From Amycolatopsis umgeniensis (GTDB lineage: Bacteria; Actinomycetota; Actinomycetes; Mycobacteriales; Pseudonocardiaceae): 64,000 nucleotides of DNA. The notes below the pieces were generated by a model. The model did no database searches, was not told the DNA's origin, and was given only the letters and a program-made list of their open reading frames with translations. A program made the position numbers and the translations under genes. Numbering within the stretch: position 1 is the stretch's first letter; each line of letters opens with the position of its first letter. The stretch covers positions 8,556,001-8,620,000 of the forward strand of contig NZ_JACHMX010000001.1 in NCBI RefSeq assembly GCF_014205155.1, written 5' to 3'. Below, piece after piece: positions 1 to 8,376 of the stretch.

Positions 1-1
1 G

Positions 2-229
2 GCGCTGGCGACCGTCGGGGTCGCGGCCCTGCTGGGGACCGTGGTGGCGGGAATTCCCCTGGTGCTGCTGAACCTCGGCCTGCGCGGGACACCGCTGCCG
101 TCCGGCACGATCGCCGTCTTCGGCGGGGTCATCGCCGGGGCGATCCTGCTCGGCCTGCTCTCGCTCGGCCTCGCCACCCGGGTGGCGCTGCGGTCCAAGC
201 CGATCGAGGCGATCGGCCTCCGCGAGTAG
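2..229 (+). CDS. FtsX-type ABC permease, C-terminal fragment
   Basis: The reading frame is open from base 2, so this is the end of a gene starting outside the window. About 75 residues are visible, with two hydrophobic segments followed by the ending RSKPIEAIGLRE. A last membrane helix and a short cytoplasmic tail of the form (K)P(I/A)EA(I/L)R are typical of FtsX/MacB-family permeases, which form the membrane part of ABC exporters. Substrate unknown. A matching ATPase gene would be expected upstream, outside the window. Confidence 0.65.
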   Translation, partial: ALATVGVAALLGTVVAGIPLVLLNLGLRGTPLPSGTIAVFGGVIAGAILLGLLSLGLATRVALRSKPIEAIGLRE

Positions 230-248
230 TGCGATCCCCGTCGTCCGG

Positions 249-1598
249 TCAGCTCTCCGCGGCAGGCCGGACGGCGGGGATCTTCCCGCCGCGGAAGGCG
301 TCCACGAACAACCGGTGGTCCTCCCGCGACTGCTCGGCGTAGGCCATCCCGAACTCGGTCAGCGCGCGGACGAACTCGTCTTCGCGGTCACCGATCACTT
401 CGGCGATGGCCGCTTCGCTCTGGAAATCGACCAGGGTCTGCTCGGAGTCCGAATCGGACACGCAGTGCATCTTCGCGGTGGCCCGGCCGAGGTAGTCGAG
501 CACCGGCCGCATCTCCGCCGGCTCGGTCAGATCCGACCAGTCCAGATCGTCGACGTAGGGCGACAACTCCGAGACGACGAAACCCGTCCCGTCGATCTCC
601 GTGTACCCGAGCCAAGGATCCGCGTGCGCCTGCAGGGCGCGCTGCGAGACGGCGGTGCGGTGCCCCTCGTTGGTGAAGTAGTCGCGGATGCTCTGCTCGG
701 ACACGATCCGGCTCGGCGCCGCGATGTTCCCTTGTTTCATCGACAGGACGACGTCGTTCTCGAGTGCCTGGGTCCGGCCTTCGACGAGGATGTTGTACGC
801 GGGCAGCCCGGCCGAGCCGATGCCGAACCCGGTCCGGCCGACGATGTCCTTGACCCGGTAGGTGATGCTGCCGAACCGCTTGTTCTCCGGAATGGTGTCC
901 AAATAGGACTCGAAGGCGGCGGTCGCGGTTTCGCGTTCGGCCTGTTCCAGTACCCGGACCCCCGGACCGTGCCGGAACCTGCGGTCGTAGTCCTCCACGG
1001 TGGTCACTTCGTCGAGCAGGTCGATCCGCGTCTTGAGCCTGGCCCTGAGCAGGACACTGTGCAGAACGCCTTCGGTGCTGTCCAGCTGGAGCCGGACGAG
1101 CTCGTCGCCGGGACGCTCCGCGTACTCGCGGACCTGCTTCACATAGGCGCGCAGGTAGGTGCCGATCAGCGTCTCGATGTCGTCGTCCGAGATCGCCTTG
1201 CTCCACGCCAGCAGCGCGACACTGGCCGCCAGCCGTTTGAGGTCCCAGGTGAAACAGCCGAGGTAGGCCTCGTCGAAATCGTTGACGTCGAACACCAGCG
1301 TCCCGGACGAATCCATGTAGCTGCCGAAGTTCTCGGCGTGGAGGTCGCCCTGGATCCACACCCGGCTGGTCTCGTCGTTCGCCCACGGGTCGTCCTCGTG
1401 CGCCATGTCCGCGTAGAACAGGCACGCCGAACCGCGGTAGAACGCGAACGGGGCGGCCGCCATCTTGCGGAACTTGCGGCGGAACGCGTCGGCGTCCGCG
1501 CGCATGAGATCGTCGAAGGCCTCCACCAGCACCTCGACGATCCGCGCTTGCCGATCGTCCTCGCCCTGCTCACGGATCCGTTCGACCACACCTGCCAT
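249..1598 (-). CDS. DUF2252 family protein
   Basis: About 449 residues. The motif GDLHAENFG (about residues 85-93) followed by DVNDFDEA (about 105-112) resembles the catalytic loop and metal-binding DFD of aminoglycoside-phosphotransferase/kinase-like folds and is the hallmark of DUF2252. The sequence continues with WDLKRLAAS. ATG at 1598 is preferred because GGAGG lies 5 bases upstream; a GTG sits directly before it. The protein is probably cytoplasmic, as no signal peptide or membrane segment is seen. Substrate and role are unknown. It is convergent with the FtsX fragment and downstream of the DUF1206 gene on the same strand. Confidence 0.8.
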   Translation of the reverse strand: MAGVVERIREQGEDDRQARIVEVLVEAFDDLMRADADAFRRKFRKMAAAPFAFYRGSACLFYADMAHEDDPWANDETSRVWIQGDLHAENFGSYMDSSGTLVFDVNDFDEAYLGCFTWDLKRLAASVALLAWSKAISDDDIETLIGTYLRAYVKQVREYAERPGDELVRLQLDSTEGVLHSVLLRARLKTRIDLLDEVTTVEDYDRRFRHGPGVRVLEQAERETATAAFESYLDTIPENKRFGSITYRVKDIVGRTGFGIGSAGLPAYNILVEGRTQALENDVVLSMKQGNIAAPSRIVSEQSIRDYFTNEGHRTAVSQRALQAHADPWLGYTEIDGTGFVVSELSPYVDDLDWSDLTEPAEMRPVLDYLGRATAKMHCVSDSDSEQTLVDFQSEAAIAEVIGDREDEFVRALTEFGMAYAEQSREDHRLFVDAFRGGKIPAVRPAAES

Positions 1599-1649
1599 CA
1601 CGACCTCCAGACGCGTCTCACGGTGCCACAGGTCGGTTCGCCGGGCAGA

Positions 1650-2417
1650 TCAGATCTTGCGGAATCGGGCGTCCAGCAGCGCGAAGGCGCCGAAAGCGGC
1701 GATCCCGGCCGCGAGCGCGAGCAGCATCGGACCACCGTAAGGCTGGGCGACGAGCGTCTTCAGCGCGGCGTCGAGCCCGCTCGCCTTGGCGGGGTCGAAC
1801 GTGACCGCGGCGATGACCGTCAGCACACCGACGGTGCCGTACGCGACGGCGACCGCGATCCAGCCGATCTGCCCGAGCCGGATCGTCGTGGTCCTGGTCG
1901 GTCCCGAGGCGCTGCCGAAATCGAGTTCCCGAACGAAGGTCTTCCGGATCCCGCGCGAGGCGAGGAACACCGCCACCGCGACGACGGCGATCCCGGCGAC
2001 GGTCACCAGCGCCGGCCCGTAGGACTCCGCGAGGACTTCCGCGACCAACGACGTCTGACCGTCGTCCGCTCCCGCGATGGCGATCTTCACCGCGCTGTAG
2101 GAGACGAGCCCGTACAGCACGACCTCGATACCGCTGACGATCCTGCGCACCGTCCGCCGCCGCGCCTTCACGTGCCGATGCCCGGTGAGTGCTTCGCTGA
2201 GCTGCCACAACGCCAGCACGGCGAGACCGGCCGCGATCAGCCACAGCAGCCACGCGCCACCTTCGGCGACCACCACCTGCAAGGCGCCCGCCTTGTCGGC
2301 CTTGGCGTTGTCGCCCAGGGCGACCTGCGCCGCGAGCCACGCGACGAGCAGATGCACGACGGCGTAACAGAGAAGCCCACCTCGGGCTATCAGGTCGAAC
2401 GTCTTGCTGTCGCGCAT
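1650..2417 (-). CDS. DUF1206 family membrane protein
   Basis: About 255 residues with six hydrophobic segments arranged as three repeats of a two-helix unit; repeats begin near FDLIARGGLLCYAVVHLL, RRIVSGIEVVLYGLVSYSAVKIA and LGQIGWIAVAVAYGTVG. This triplicated pattern defines DUF1206, an integral membrane family of unknown function common in actinobacteria. ATG at 2417 is chosen over upstream possibilities because AAGGA lies 7 bases before it. The gene is divergent from the ABM-like gene at 2636 across a region holding a perfect 16-bp palindrome. Confidence 0.8.
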   Translation of the reverse strand: MRDSKTFDLIARGGLLCYAVVHLLVAWLAAQVALGDNAKADKAGALQVVVAEGGAWLLWLIAAGLAVLALWQLSEALTGHRHVKARRRTVRRIVSGIEVVLYGLVSYSAVKIAIAGADDGQTSLVAEVLAESYGPALVTVAGIAVVAVAVFLASRGIRKTFVRELDFGSASGPTRTTTIRLGQIGWIAVAVAYGTVGVLTVIAAVTFDPAKASGLDAALKTLVAQPYGGPMLLALAAGIAAFGAFALLDARFRKI

Positions 2418-2580
2418 CGGGCGATCCTTGTCGAGCGGGCGCCCGTTCACCAGGGCCGGCCGGAGCAATGTGTCCGATCTGTCAGCTTTTCCGCGCTGCC
2501 GGTCAGCCGTACCACTCGTCGAGGCCCGTACCGGTCTTCGCGGAGCGGGGTTTGGCGAACGTCACAGTGCCGCTCTTGAT

Positions 2581-2596
2581 CTCCACCTAGGTGGAG
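2581..2596. promoter_or_regulatory. perfect 16-bp palindrome, possible operator
   Basis: CTCCACCTAGGTGGAG is its own reverse complement. It lies between the divergent starts at 2417 and 2636, 39 bases before the latter, where a dimeric repressor or activator would be expected to act. No regulator gene adjoins it, so the binding protein is unknown. Confidence 0.35.
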
Positions 2597-2635
2597 GGTG
2601 AATCCTGGGGTCACCAACTGCTTCAAGGAGTGATC

Positions 2636-2995
2636 ATGAACGAGGACAAGGGTTTCTACTCGATCATCGAGTACGCGGTCGACGGGCCCGAGACCCAGTC
2701 GGCGCTGGTGGACGCCTTCGCCGACATCCAGGACCGCTGGGTCCGGTTCTACCCGGGGTACGTCTCGGCGCGGTTCCACGCGAGCATCGACGGCACGAGG
2801 GTCTTCAACCTCGTCAGCTGGGCGAGCGAGGCGGACTACCGGCATTTCGAAGAGACGTCGGACACCGCGGGCCGCCTCGAAGCCATCCAGGCGGCGCTCG
2901 ACGGCCTGCCCGGCGAGGTGGAGTCGCGGGTGAGCGCGAACCCGCGCTACCGCGTGGTCCGCGAAATCGGCCCAGGCTCGCGAGTGGCTGACTGA
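2636..2995 (+). CDS. small ABM-like (dimeric alpha/beta barrel) protein
   Basis: About 119 residues. YSIIEYAVDG..., then RFYPGYVSARFHASIDGTRVFNLVSWASEADYRHF, is the beta-alpha-beta pattern of antibiotic-biosynthesis-monooxygenase-like proteins (ferredoxin-like fold, dimeric barrel), including the typical W-x-S/(D)-x-x-x-(Y/F) segment. Such proteins can be monooxygenases, haem-degrading enzymes or ligand-binding proteins; nothing here fixes the substrate. ATG at 2636 is chosen because AAGGAG lies 5 bases upstream. Soluble, cytoplasmic. Confidence 0.65.
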   Translation: MNEDKGFYSIIEYAVDGPETQSALVDAFADIQDRWVRFYPGYVSARFHASIDGTRVFNLVSWASEADYRHFEETSDTAGRLEAIQAALDGLPGEVESRVSANPRYRVVREIGPGSRVAD

Positions 2996-3031
2996 CCGCG
3001 GGGGATCGGCGTCGGAGGATCACGCGCGGGA

Positions 3032-3060
3032 GGGCCGAAAGTCCCGGTCCGAAAAGGACC
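3032..3060. promoter_or_regulatory. DosR(DevR)-like box plus adjacent hairpin
   Basis: On the minus strand bases 3045-3032 read GGGACTTTCGGCCC, close to the mycobacterial DosR box core (GGGACT-TT-x-G-x-CCC). Directly after it GGTCCGAAAAGGACC (3046-3060) is a second imperfect copy/short hairpin. The element sits about 67-95 bases before the Acg-type nitroreductase; acg of Mycobacterium tuberculosis is DosR controlled. The match is by eye and no DosR gene is in the window. Confidence 0.4.
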
Positions 3061-3126
3061 ACGGCCACTCCCGGCGGCGCCTCCGGCGCGACAGGCTGAG
3101 AGGACCCTCTCCGGCTAGGAGCCGCG

Positions 3127-4080
3127 ATGATCCTCACTGAAACACCGGTCGTCACCGCCGCGCTGGAGGCCGCGGTCCGGGCGCCGTCGCCTCACAACAC
3201 CCAGCCCTGGCTTTTCGAGCTCGGGCCGGACGTCATCGACGTCGTCCTCGACGAGAACCGCGTTCTCACGGTGTGCGACCCGGACCGGCGCGAGGCGCGG
3301 CTGTCGTGCGGCGCGGCTCTGCTGAACCTCGAGCTCGCGATCGCTGCCGCCGGGCGGTCTTGCGACGTGGAGCTGCTGCCGGAGAAGGACCGGCCGGAAC
3401 TGCTGGCGAGGGTCGGGCTCCGGGCCCGGCACCGGGCGACGGCGGCCGAGCAGCGCCTGGCAACGTCGATCCGCGCGCGGTACAGCAACCGGCGGCCGTT
3501 CGCCTCGACCCCGGTCCCGGCCGGGGCCCGGCACGCGGTGCGGCTGGCGGCCCGCGAAGAGGGCGCGAAACTGATCCTGCTCGACGAGCTCGGTCTGCTG
3601 GAGGCCGTCGCCGGCCTGATCCGGCGGGCCGATCACCTGCAGACGCTCGACGAAGGCTTCCAAGCGGAACTGCGCGCGTGGACCAAGGGGGACGGCAGCC
3701 ACGACGGCGTCCCCGCCTACGCGGGCGGGCCGCGTCCCTCGGGCGGGCTGCTGCCGGTGCGGCACCACGGGGAGAGCGACCAGACACGGGAATTCGAACG
3801 CGACCCGGTCGTCGCGGTGCTGACGACGCCGACCGACGGGCCGCTCGCGCAGGTCCGGGCCGGGCGGGCGATGCAGCGGGCACTGTTGACGGCGACCTCG
3901 CTCGGCCTCAGCGCGTCCTTCTATTCGCAGCCCATGGAAATCCCGTCCGCTCGCACCGTCCTGCGGTCGCTGCTCGGGGAGAACGAACACCCCCACATCG
4001 TTTTCCGCCTGGGCTATGGCTTCCCTGGGAGCACCACACCGCGCCGCCCGGCCGGCGCGGTCACCAGGATCAGACCGTGA
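3127..4080 (+). CDS. Acg-type nitroreductase-like FMN protein
   Basis: About 317 residues. The N-terminal VTAALEAAVRAPSPHNTQPW is the FMN-phosphate-binding segment of the Acg (Rv2032) branch of nitroreductases, followed by RYSNRRPF, a conserved (R)xSxRxPF motif, and C-terminal LGLSASFYSQPME. Known members bind FMN, but many lack ordinary nitroreductase activity and are thought to store flavin or respond to stress and low oxygen. A DosR-like box lies upstream. The TGA overlaps the GTG of the next gene (4-base overlap), so the two are probably translationally coupled. Confidence 0.8.
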   Translation: MILTETPVVTAALEAAVRAPSPHNTQPWLFELGPDVIDVVLDENRVLTVCDPDRREARLSCGAALLNLELAIAAAGRSCDVELLPEKDRPELLARVGLRARHRATAAEQRLATSIRARYSNRRPFASTPVPAGARHAVRLAAREEGAKLILLDELGLLEAVAGLIRRADHLQTLDEGFQAELRAWTKGDGSHDGVPAYAGGPRPSGGLLPVRHHGESDQTREFERDPVVAVLTTPTDGPLAQVRAGRAMQRALLTATSLGLSASFYSQPMEIPSARTVLRSLLGENEHPHIVFRLGYGFPGSTTPRRPAGAVTRIRP

Positions 4081-4826
4081 GCGCACCCGCCGTACTCGGC
4101 ACCCACGAGTGGACGGCCGAGGAGACCCGGATCCTGGTGCGGGCCGCGCGCTGGACGCCACGGCAGTGGCTGCGCGGCGAATGGCCGCTGGAGGTCCGGG
4201 GCGACGGCGTCGACGTGGTCGAGCGGCCGGGGGAGGACAGCAGGGGGAGGCTCATCGCGTGCGGCGCGCTGCTCGTCCATCTCGAGATCGCCATGCGGGC
4301 GCTGGGCTGGCTCCCGAAGACCGATTTCTCGCGCGACGACGCCGATCCGCGACGGATCGCGCGGATCACCGCCGCCGCGCGGAAACGCCCCGACGCCGGC
4401 GATCTCGCCTGGTTCGGGGCGATGTCCGGGCGCGCGTCGTACTCGTGTCACGGTTCGCCGATCCTGAGCGTGGACGAGGAACCGGCCGACGGTGTCCGCG
4501 TGAAGTCGCTTTCGCCGCGCCGGATCCGGTCCCTGCCGAGGGTCGGTGCCGCGATCGCCCGGACGATCGCGCCACCCGGCGAGGATCCGGAGGAATCCTG
4601 GTCGGCGTTCTTGGTGACCACCGCATCCGAGGCACGCCGTCCCCTCGTGCGGGCGGGGCTGCTGGCACAGCGGATCCGGTTGCACGCCACCGAGGCGGGC
4701 CTGCGGTGCTCGACCGTCATCGAGCCGTTCGATCCGCCGAAGGTCCGGGTCTCGCTGTTCGGGCTCACCGGGCTGCCCGGTATCCCGCAACTGGTGGTCG
4801 GCATCCATCACGCGCGGCGGCGATAA
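4077..4826 (+). CDS. degenerate Acg-type nitroreductase paralogue
   Basis: About 249 residues from GTG at 4077, which overlaps the stop of the preceding gene. The overall layout matches its neighbour: RLIACGALLVHLEIAMRALGW aligns with the neighbour's RLSCGAALLNLELAIAAAG. However, the FMN-binding (A)PSPHNTQPW is replaced by ARWTPRQWL, and the NRRPF motif is replaced by a region with SGRASYSCHGSPI. It is about 70 residues shorter. It may be a non-catalytic or altered partner in a heterodimer. The assignment rests on context and spacing more than on motifs. Confidence 0.6.
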   Translation: MSAPAVLGTHEWTAEETRILVRAARWTPRQWLRGEWPLEVRGDGVDVVERPGEDSRGRLIACGALLVHLEIAMRALGWLPKTDFSRDDADPRRIARITAAARKRPDAGDLAWFGAMSGRASYSCHGSPILSVDEEPADGVRVKSLSPRRIRSLPRVGAAIARTIAPPGEDPEESWSAFLVTTASEARRPLVRAGLLAQRIRLHATEAGLRCSTVIEPFDPPKVRVSLFGLTGLPGIPQLVVGIHHARRR

Positions 4827-6121
4827 CGGGCGCGGATCCCTAAGGCCGCGAGCAGCCCGAGGACGGCCAGCCCGATCGGCCGGAGCGTGACCGTCCATGG
4901 CCACGACGCGCCACCGAGTTCGAGATGCGCGGACGGGTATTCCAGAGTCCTGGCCGTCCATCGCGTGGTCGCGGTGTCCGTGGTGTGCGCCAGGTCTTCG
5001 AGTACCGCGTCGAACGGGAAACCGGGCCCGGCGTGCAGGTAGACGGGTGAGAACCCGGAGTACCGGTCGGCGGCGTGACTCGCGGCGGCGTCGGCGCCGG
5101 GCACGATCAGCCGGTCGAGGTCGTCCGCCACCGCGGTGCGCGGGGCGAAGGTCAGCCCGTGCCGGGACTGGATCGGCGTGCCGACGGCCGTCGTCTCGAC
5201 CGCCAGCGACTGGCCGTAGGTGTCGAACACCGCGGCGAGTTCCAGTTCCCGGATGCCGCTGGTCAGCAGGACACCCAGCCTCGGCTTGTCCCATCGGAAG
5301 GCGGTGTTGAACCCGACGACGGTGTCCGCGGCCTCAAAGGTGTTCTGTGCCATCGGTGTGCTGGAGCCGGGGAAGTAGTGGGTCCATCCGACGGCTTCGG
5401 CCGTTTTCCGCGCGGTCTCGGTGCCGGCGATCCGCTCGGTGATCCGGAACGCCCCGTCGATCCCGGACAGGATCCCGGCCGTGGTCACGATGTTCCCGTC
5501 GTCGACGTACCGTGTGCCGCGAATCCAGTCCACGGTGGGGAATTCGTCGTCGAAACCGCCGATGCGCAGCCAATGCGCGGTGGCGTGGCGTCCGTCGAGG
5601 AGCCCGGCCGAGGCGAGGACGCCCGAACCGTTGCAGACGCTCATGAGCAGCGCGCCCTTCGACGACTGCCGCCGGAGCCAGTCGGTCACCGGCCGCGTGG
5701 TCGGCTCGCCGAGGTCCGGCAGGGCGGGCACCACCACGACATCCGGCGCGCCGGATGACAACAGGCTGTCGAGGTCGGCGAAACTGAGGTCCGGGATGAG
5801 GTCGAGCCCGCCGGTCAAGGTGACCGGCCGGGCCTCCGGCGCGACGGTGTAGACGTTGAACGCGCCGGCCGCCGCCAGGATCTCGTACGGGGCGAGCGTG
5901 TCCGAGACGACGGCGCCTTCGTTCCCCACGACGACCACCGCGGTCGGCTTGGCGGGATCGTGCGCGCGCCGGACCGGTTTCGGCACGACGCCGTCAGGTC
6001 TCGGTGTGTAGCGGTTTTCGAAGCTGGCGCTGAGCGTGATCCCGCCGAGTGTGAGCGGCAGGGCCAGCGCGGCGACGGTGAACGCGAGCACGGTCAGCGT
6101 GACACGGAAGAAGGCGCGCAT
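4808..6121 (-). CDS. membrane-anchored DJ-1/PfpI family protein
   Basis: About 437 residues: N-terminal membrane segment (FFRVTLTVLAFTVAALALPLTL), a DJ-1/PfpI domain with the nucleophile elbow LLMSVCNGSGVLASAGLLDGRHATAHW (Cys as candidate catalytic residue), a second region, and a C-terminal helix (WPWTVTLRPIGLAVLGLLAALGI) before a basic tail. DJ-1/PfpI proteins include amidases, chaperones and, fused to HTH domains, GlxA regulators; no HTH is present. The catalytic part probably faces outwards between two membrane anchors. ATG at 6121 is 2 bases after the stop of the upstream membrane gene, so they form an operon. Confidence 0.7.
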   Translation of the reverse strand: MRAFFRVTLTVLAFTVAALALPLTLGGITLSASFENRYTPRPDGVVPKPVRRAHDPAKPTAVVVVGNEGAVVSDTLAPYEILAAAGAFNVYTVAPEARPVTLTGGLDLIPDLSFADLDSLLSSGAPDVVVVPALPDLGEPTTRPVTDWLRRQSSKGALLMSVCNGSGVLASAGLLDGRHATAHWLRIGGFDDEFPTVDWIRGTRYVDDGNIVTTAGILSGIDGAFRITERIAGTETARKTAEAVGWTHYFPGSSTPMAQNTFEAADTVVGFNTAFRWDKPRLGVLLTSGIRELELAAVFDTYGQSLAVETTAVGTPIQSRHGLTFAPRTAVADDLDRLIVPGADAAASHAADRYSGFSPVYLHAGPGFPFDAVLEDLAHTTDTATTRWTARTLEYPSAHLELGGASWPWTVTLRPIGLAVLGLLAALGIRARYRRRA

Positions 6122-6123
6122 CC

Positions 6124-6522
6124 TCAGGCTCCGTACTCGGCGCGGCGGCGGAGCATGGCGGCGAGCATCGCGGGCACCATCAGCACGTGCCCGGCCGTCA
6201 TCAAGGTCGGCCCGGAGACCAGGCCGGTCCAGAAGAACGGCAGGAAGAGAACGTAGGGCAGGTACATCGCGGCCGACATCTCCGCGATCGAAGCCCAGCC
6301 GTGGCGCCGGATCCGCATCCACAGCGCCATGCCGAGCGACATGTTCGTCGCCATCACCAGTGCGCTCGCGGTCACGTTCTTCGCCAGATCCGGCCACAGG
6401 AACGACCAGACCGGTTCGAGGACGATCATCCCGGCCACCATCGCGACGAGCATCTCGACGGCGTGGCGTGTGAAGTGCAGGACGGCCCTGCCGCGGGTCT
6501 TCGGTTCTGTCGTGTGGTTCAT
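6124..6522 (-). CDS. small four-helix membrane protein
   Basis: About 132 residues from ATG at 6522, with GGGAG shortly upstream. Four hydrophobic stretches are visible (AVEMLVAMVAGMIVLEPVWSF, ALVMATNMSLGMALWM, AAMYLPYVLFLPFFWTGLV and VLMVPAMLAAM). This pattern, with MATNMSLGMALWMRIRRHGW, is shared by uncharacterised actinobacterial flagellar-biosynthesis-protein-like/DUF membrane proteins; no function is assigned. It precedes the DJ-1 gene with a 2-base gap and probably works with it. Confidence 0.65.
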   Translation of the reverse strand: MNHTTEPKTRGRAVLHFTRHAVEMLVAMVAGMIVLEPVWSFLWPDLAKNVTASALVMATNMSLGMALWMRIRRHGWASIAEMSAAMYLPYVLFLPFFWTGLVSGPTLMTAGHVLMVPAMLAAMLRRRAEYGA

Positions 6523-6619
6523 TCCCGGCTCCCTCGATCGGTGCAATGGGAGCAATGTTCGGGTTCGGCGGGGCATATCGGCAGGTGCCGGAAGTCATGA
6601 CCGGGGTCATGTGACCCCG

Positions 6620-7255
6620 TCAGAACAGGCCGAGTTCCTTCGCCCGCAGCGCAGCCTGGGTCCGGTCCCGCACCTGGAGTTTGGTCAGCACGCTCGTCAC
6701 GAGATTCTTGACCGTGCCCTCGGCGAGGAACAGCGTCTTGGCGATCTCCCGGTTGCTGCGGCCGTCCGCCAGGAGCCGGACCACTTCGAGCTCCCGCTCC
6801 GAAAGCGGGCTCGCACGCGGCGGGTCGGCGGGCAGTTGGGCCACCTTCGCCACGAGCTTCGCCGCCACCGAGGGCTGCAACACCGACTCGCCCCGCTTGG
6901 CCGCGACCAGCGCCTCGACAAGCCGGGCCGACGAGACGTCCTTGAGCAGATACCCGACGGCACCTGCCCGCAACGCGGCGAAGACGTCCTCGTCGTCGTC
7001 GAACGTGGTCAGCGCGAGTACGCGGACGCCGGGTTGCTCGGCGCGCAACCTGGTGGTCGCGGCGATCCCGTCCAGCACCGGCATCCGCAGATCCATCAGC
7101 GCGACGTCGGGACACAGTTCGGCGCAGAGCCGGACGGCCTGCTCGCCGTCGCCCGCTTCACCCACGACCTCGATCTCGGGCTGGACCTCCAACAGCGTCG
7201 CCAACGCCTCGCGGAACAACGCCTGGTCGTCGACGATCAGCACGCGGACGCTCAT
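6620..7255 (-). CDS. NarL/FixJ-type response regulator
   Basis: 211 residues. Receiver domain at 1-120 with phosphoacceptor Asp55 in LMDLRMP, acidic pair in VDDQ and the conserved Lys in LLKD; LuxR-type HTH at about 145-211 (LSERELEVVRLLADGRSNREIAKTLFLAEGTVKNLVTSVLTKL). Its ATG overlaps the end of the kinase gene by 4 bases, so it is the cognate partner. Target genes are unknown; the DJ-1/membrane operon immediately downstream on the same strand is a candidate. Confidence 0.92.
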   Translation of the reverse strand: MSVRVLIVDDQALFREALATLLEVQPEIEVVGEAGDGEQAVRLCAELCPDVALMDLRMPVLDGIAATTRLRAEQPGVRVLALTTFDDDEDVFAALRAGAVGYLLKDVSSARLVEALVAAKRGESVLQPSVAAKLVAKVAQLPADPPRASPLSERELEVVRLLADGRSNREIAKTLFLAEGTVKNLVTSVLTKLQVRDRTQAALRAKELGLF

Positions 7256-8373
7256 CCCGGCACCTCCACGGTGAGCGTCAAACCGTGCCCTTCCGCGGAG
7301 TCGACCGACACCCGGCCGCCCAGCCCGGCGACCCGCTCGCGGAGTCCCACGAGCCCGAAACCCTTGTCCGGTGCGGGATCCCCGGCCAGGCCGCGGCCGT
7401 CGTCGCGGACTTCGAGCCGGACCCGATCGGTGACGGCGTAGTCGAGCACCACGGTCGCGGCCTGGGCCCGCGCGTGCTTGCGCACGTTGGTCAGTCCCTC
7501 CTGGGCCGCCCGGAACAGCGACTCCTCCACTTCGACGCGGGTGTCCCGCGCCGTGCCCTTGACCTCGAGCCCGGTCGGCACACCGGCCGCGGACGCTTCG
7601 TCCACCAAGGTCCGCAACGCTTCCGAAAGAGGTGCGGAGTGCGGTTCCCGCAACGCCGAGACCGACCGGCGGACCTCCGCCAGCGCCTCGCGCGACTGGT
7701 CCTGCGCCTTGGCGAGCATCGCGTCGACCCGTTCCGTGTCACCGGTGCCGATCACCGCGCGGGCGGCCTGCAGCATCATCTGCACGACCGTCAGATGGTG
7801 ACCGAGCCCGTCGTGGATGTCGCGCGCGACCCGATTGCGCTCCTGGGTCGTCGCGAGCTGTTCGGCCTGGGCGGCGTAGTCGCGAAGACGTTCATGCGCC
7901 TCGGCCAGTTCCTCCCGCGACCGCTTCTCGCGGACGATCAGCTCGGTCACCACCGCGGCGAACACCATGACAGCCAGCGTCCCGAGCCCTTCGCGGAGCC
8001 CGTCCAACGGCGCCATCGGCAGATGGATCAGCGGGATCAGCACGGCGACCCCGAAGGCCACGGGCAGTGGCAGCAGCAACACGGTGTGACAGACGAGGAC
8101 CACGAGAAGCAGGACCGCGCCGACAGCGGCGCCCGAAAGCGAGAACAGTGTGAAGCCGAGCGGTAACTGAACGCAGACGTACGCGATCGCGAGCGCCCGC
8201 CCGCGTTTCTGGACCCACGGGAACCCGGCGATCGCGATCGCCGCGTAGACCAGCCCGACGACGAGCGTCGGCAGCACGAGCGTCTCGTAGTTGGCCGAGC
8301 CGAGGGGCAACGTCACGTACGCGACGAGGGTCAGCACGGCCAGGGCCCGGTTCACGGACACACCATGCCACAC
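7252..8373 (-). CDS. sensor histidine kinase (HisKA_3 type)
   Basis: About 373 residues. Five or six membrane helices cover residues 10-145 with no large extracellular sensor domain, followed by a short coiled linker, the phosphoacceptor motif VARDIHDGLGHH (His187) and an HATPase domain (NVRKHA as N box; DDGRGL and GFGLVGLRERV as G boxes). It is an intramembrane-sensing NarX/DesK-like kinase that phosphorylates the regulator encoded just downstream. The start is uncertain: GTG at 8373 or GTG at 8361/8355. The 5' region is next to a TTTAGTCCTCT-type repeat. Confidence 0.9.
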   Translation of the reverse strand: MWHGVSVNRALAVLTLVAYVTLPLGSANYETLVLPTLVVGLVYAAIAIAGFPWVQKRGRALAIAYVCVQLPLGFTLFSLSGAAVGAVLLLVVLVCHTVLLLPLPVAFGVAVLIPLIHLPMAPLDGLREGLGTLAVMVFAAVVTELIVREKRSREELAEAHERLRDYAAQAEQLATTQERNRVARDIHDGLGHHLTVVQMMLQAARAVIGTGDTERVDAMLAKAQDQSREALAEVRRSVSALREPHSAPLSEALRTLVDEASAAGVPTGLEVKGTARDTRVEVEESLFRAAQEGLTNVRKHARAQAATVVLDYAVTDRVRLEVRDDGRGLAGDPAPDKGFGLVGLRERVAGLGGRVSVDSAEGHGLTLTVEVPG

Positions 8374-8376
8374 ACT

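Noticed and set aside
315..2579. 754-residue open frame on the plus strand
   Set aside because: It runs antisense through the DUF2252 and DUF1206 genes and is Arg/Pro/Gly-rich with no family motif, as expected for a shadow frame in GC-rich DNA.
6620..8373. DosR/DosS pair controlling the DosR-like box at 3032
   Set aside because: The kinase has only membrane helices and no GAF/haem domains, and the regulator lacks recognisable DosR-specific features. It is a generic NarL-type pair.
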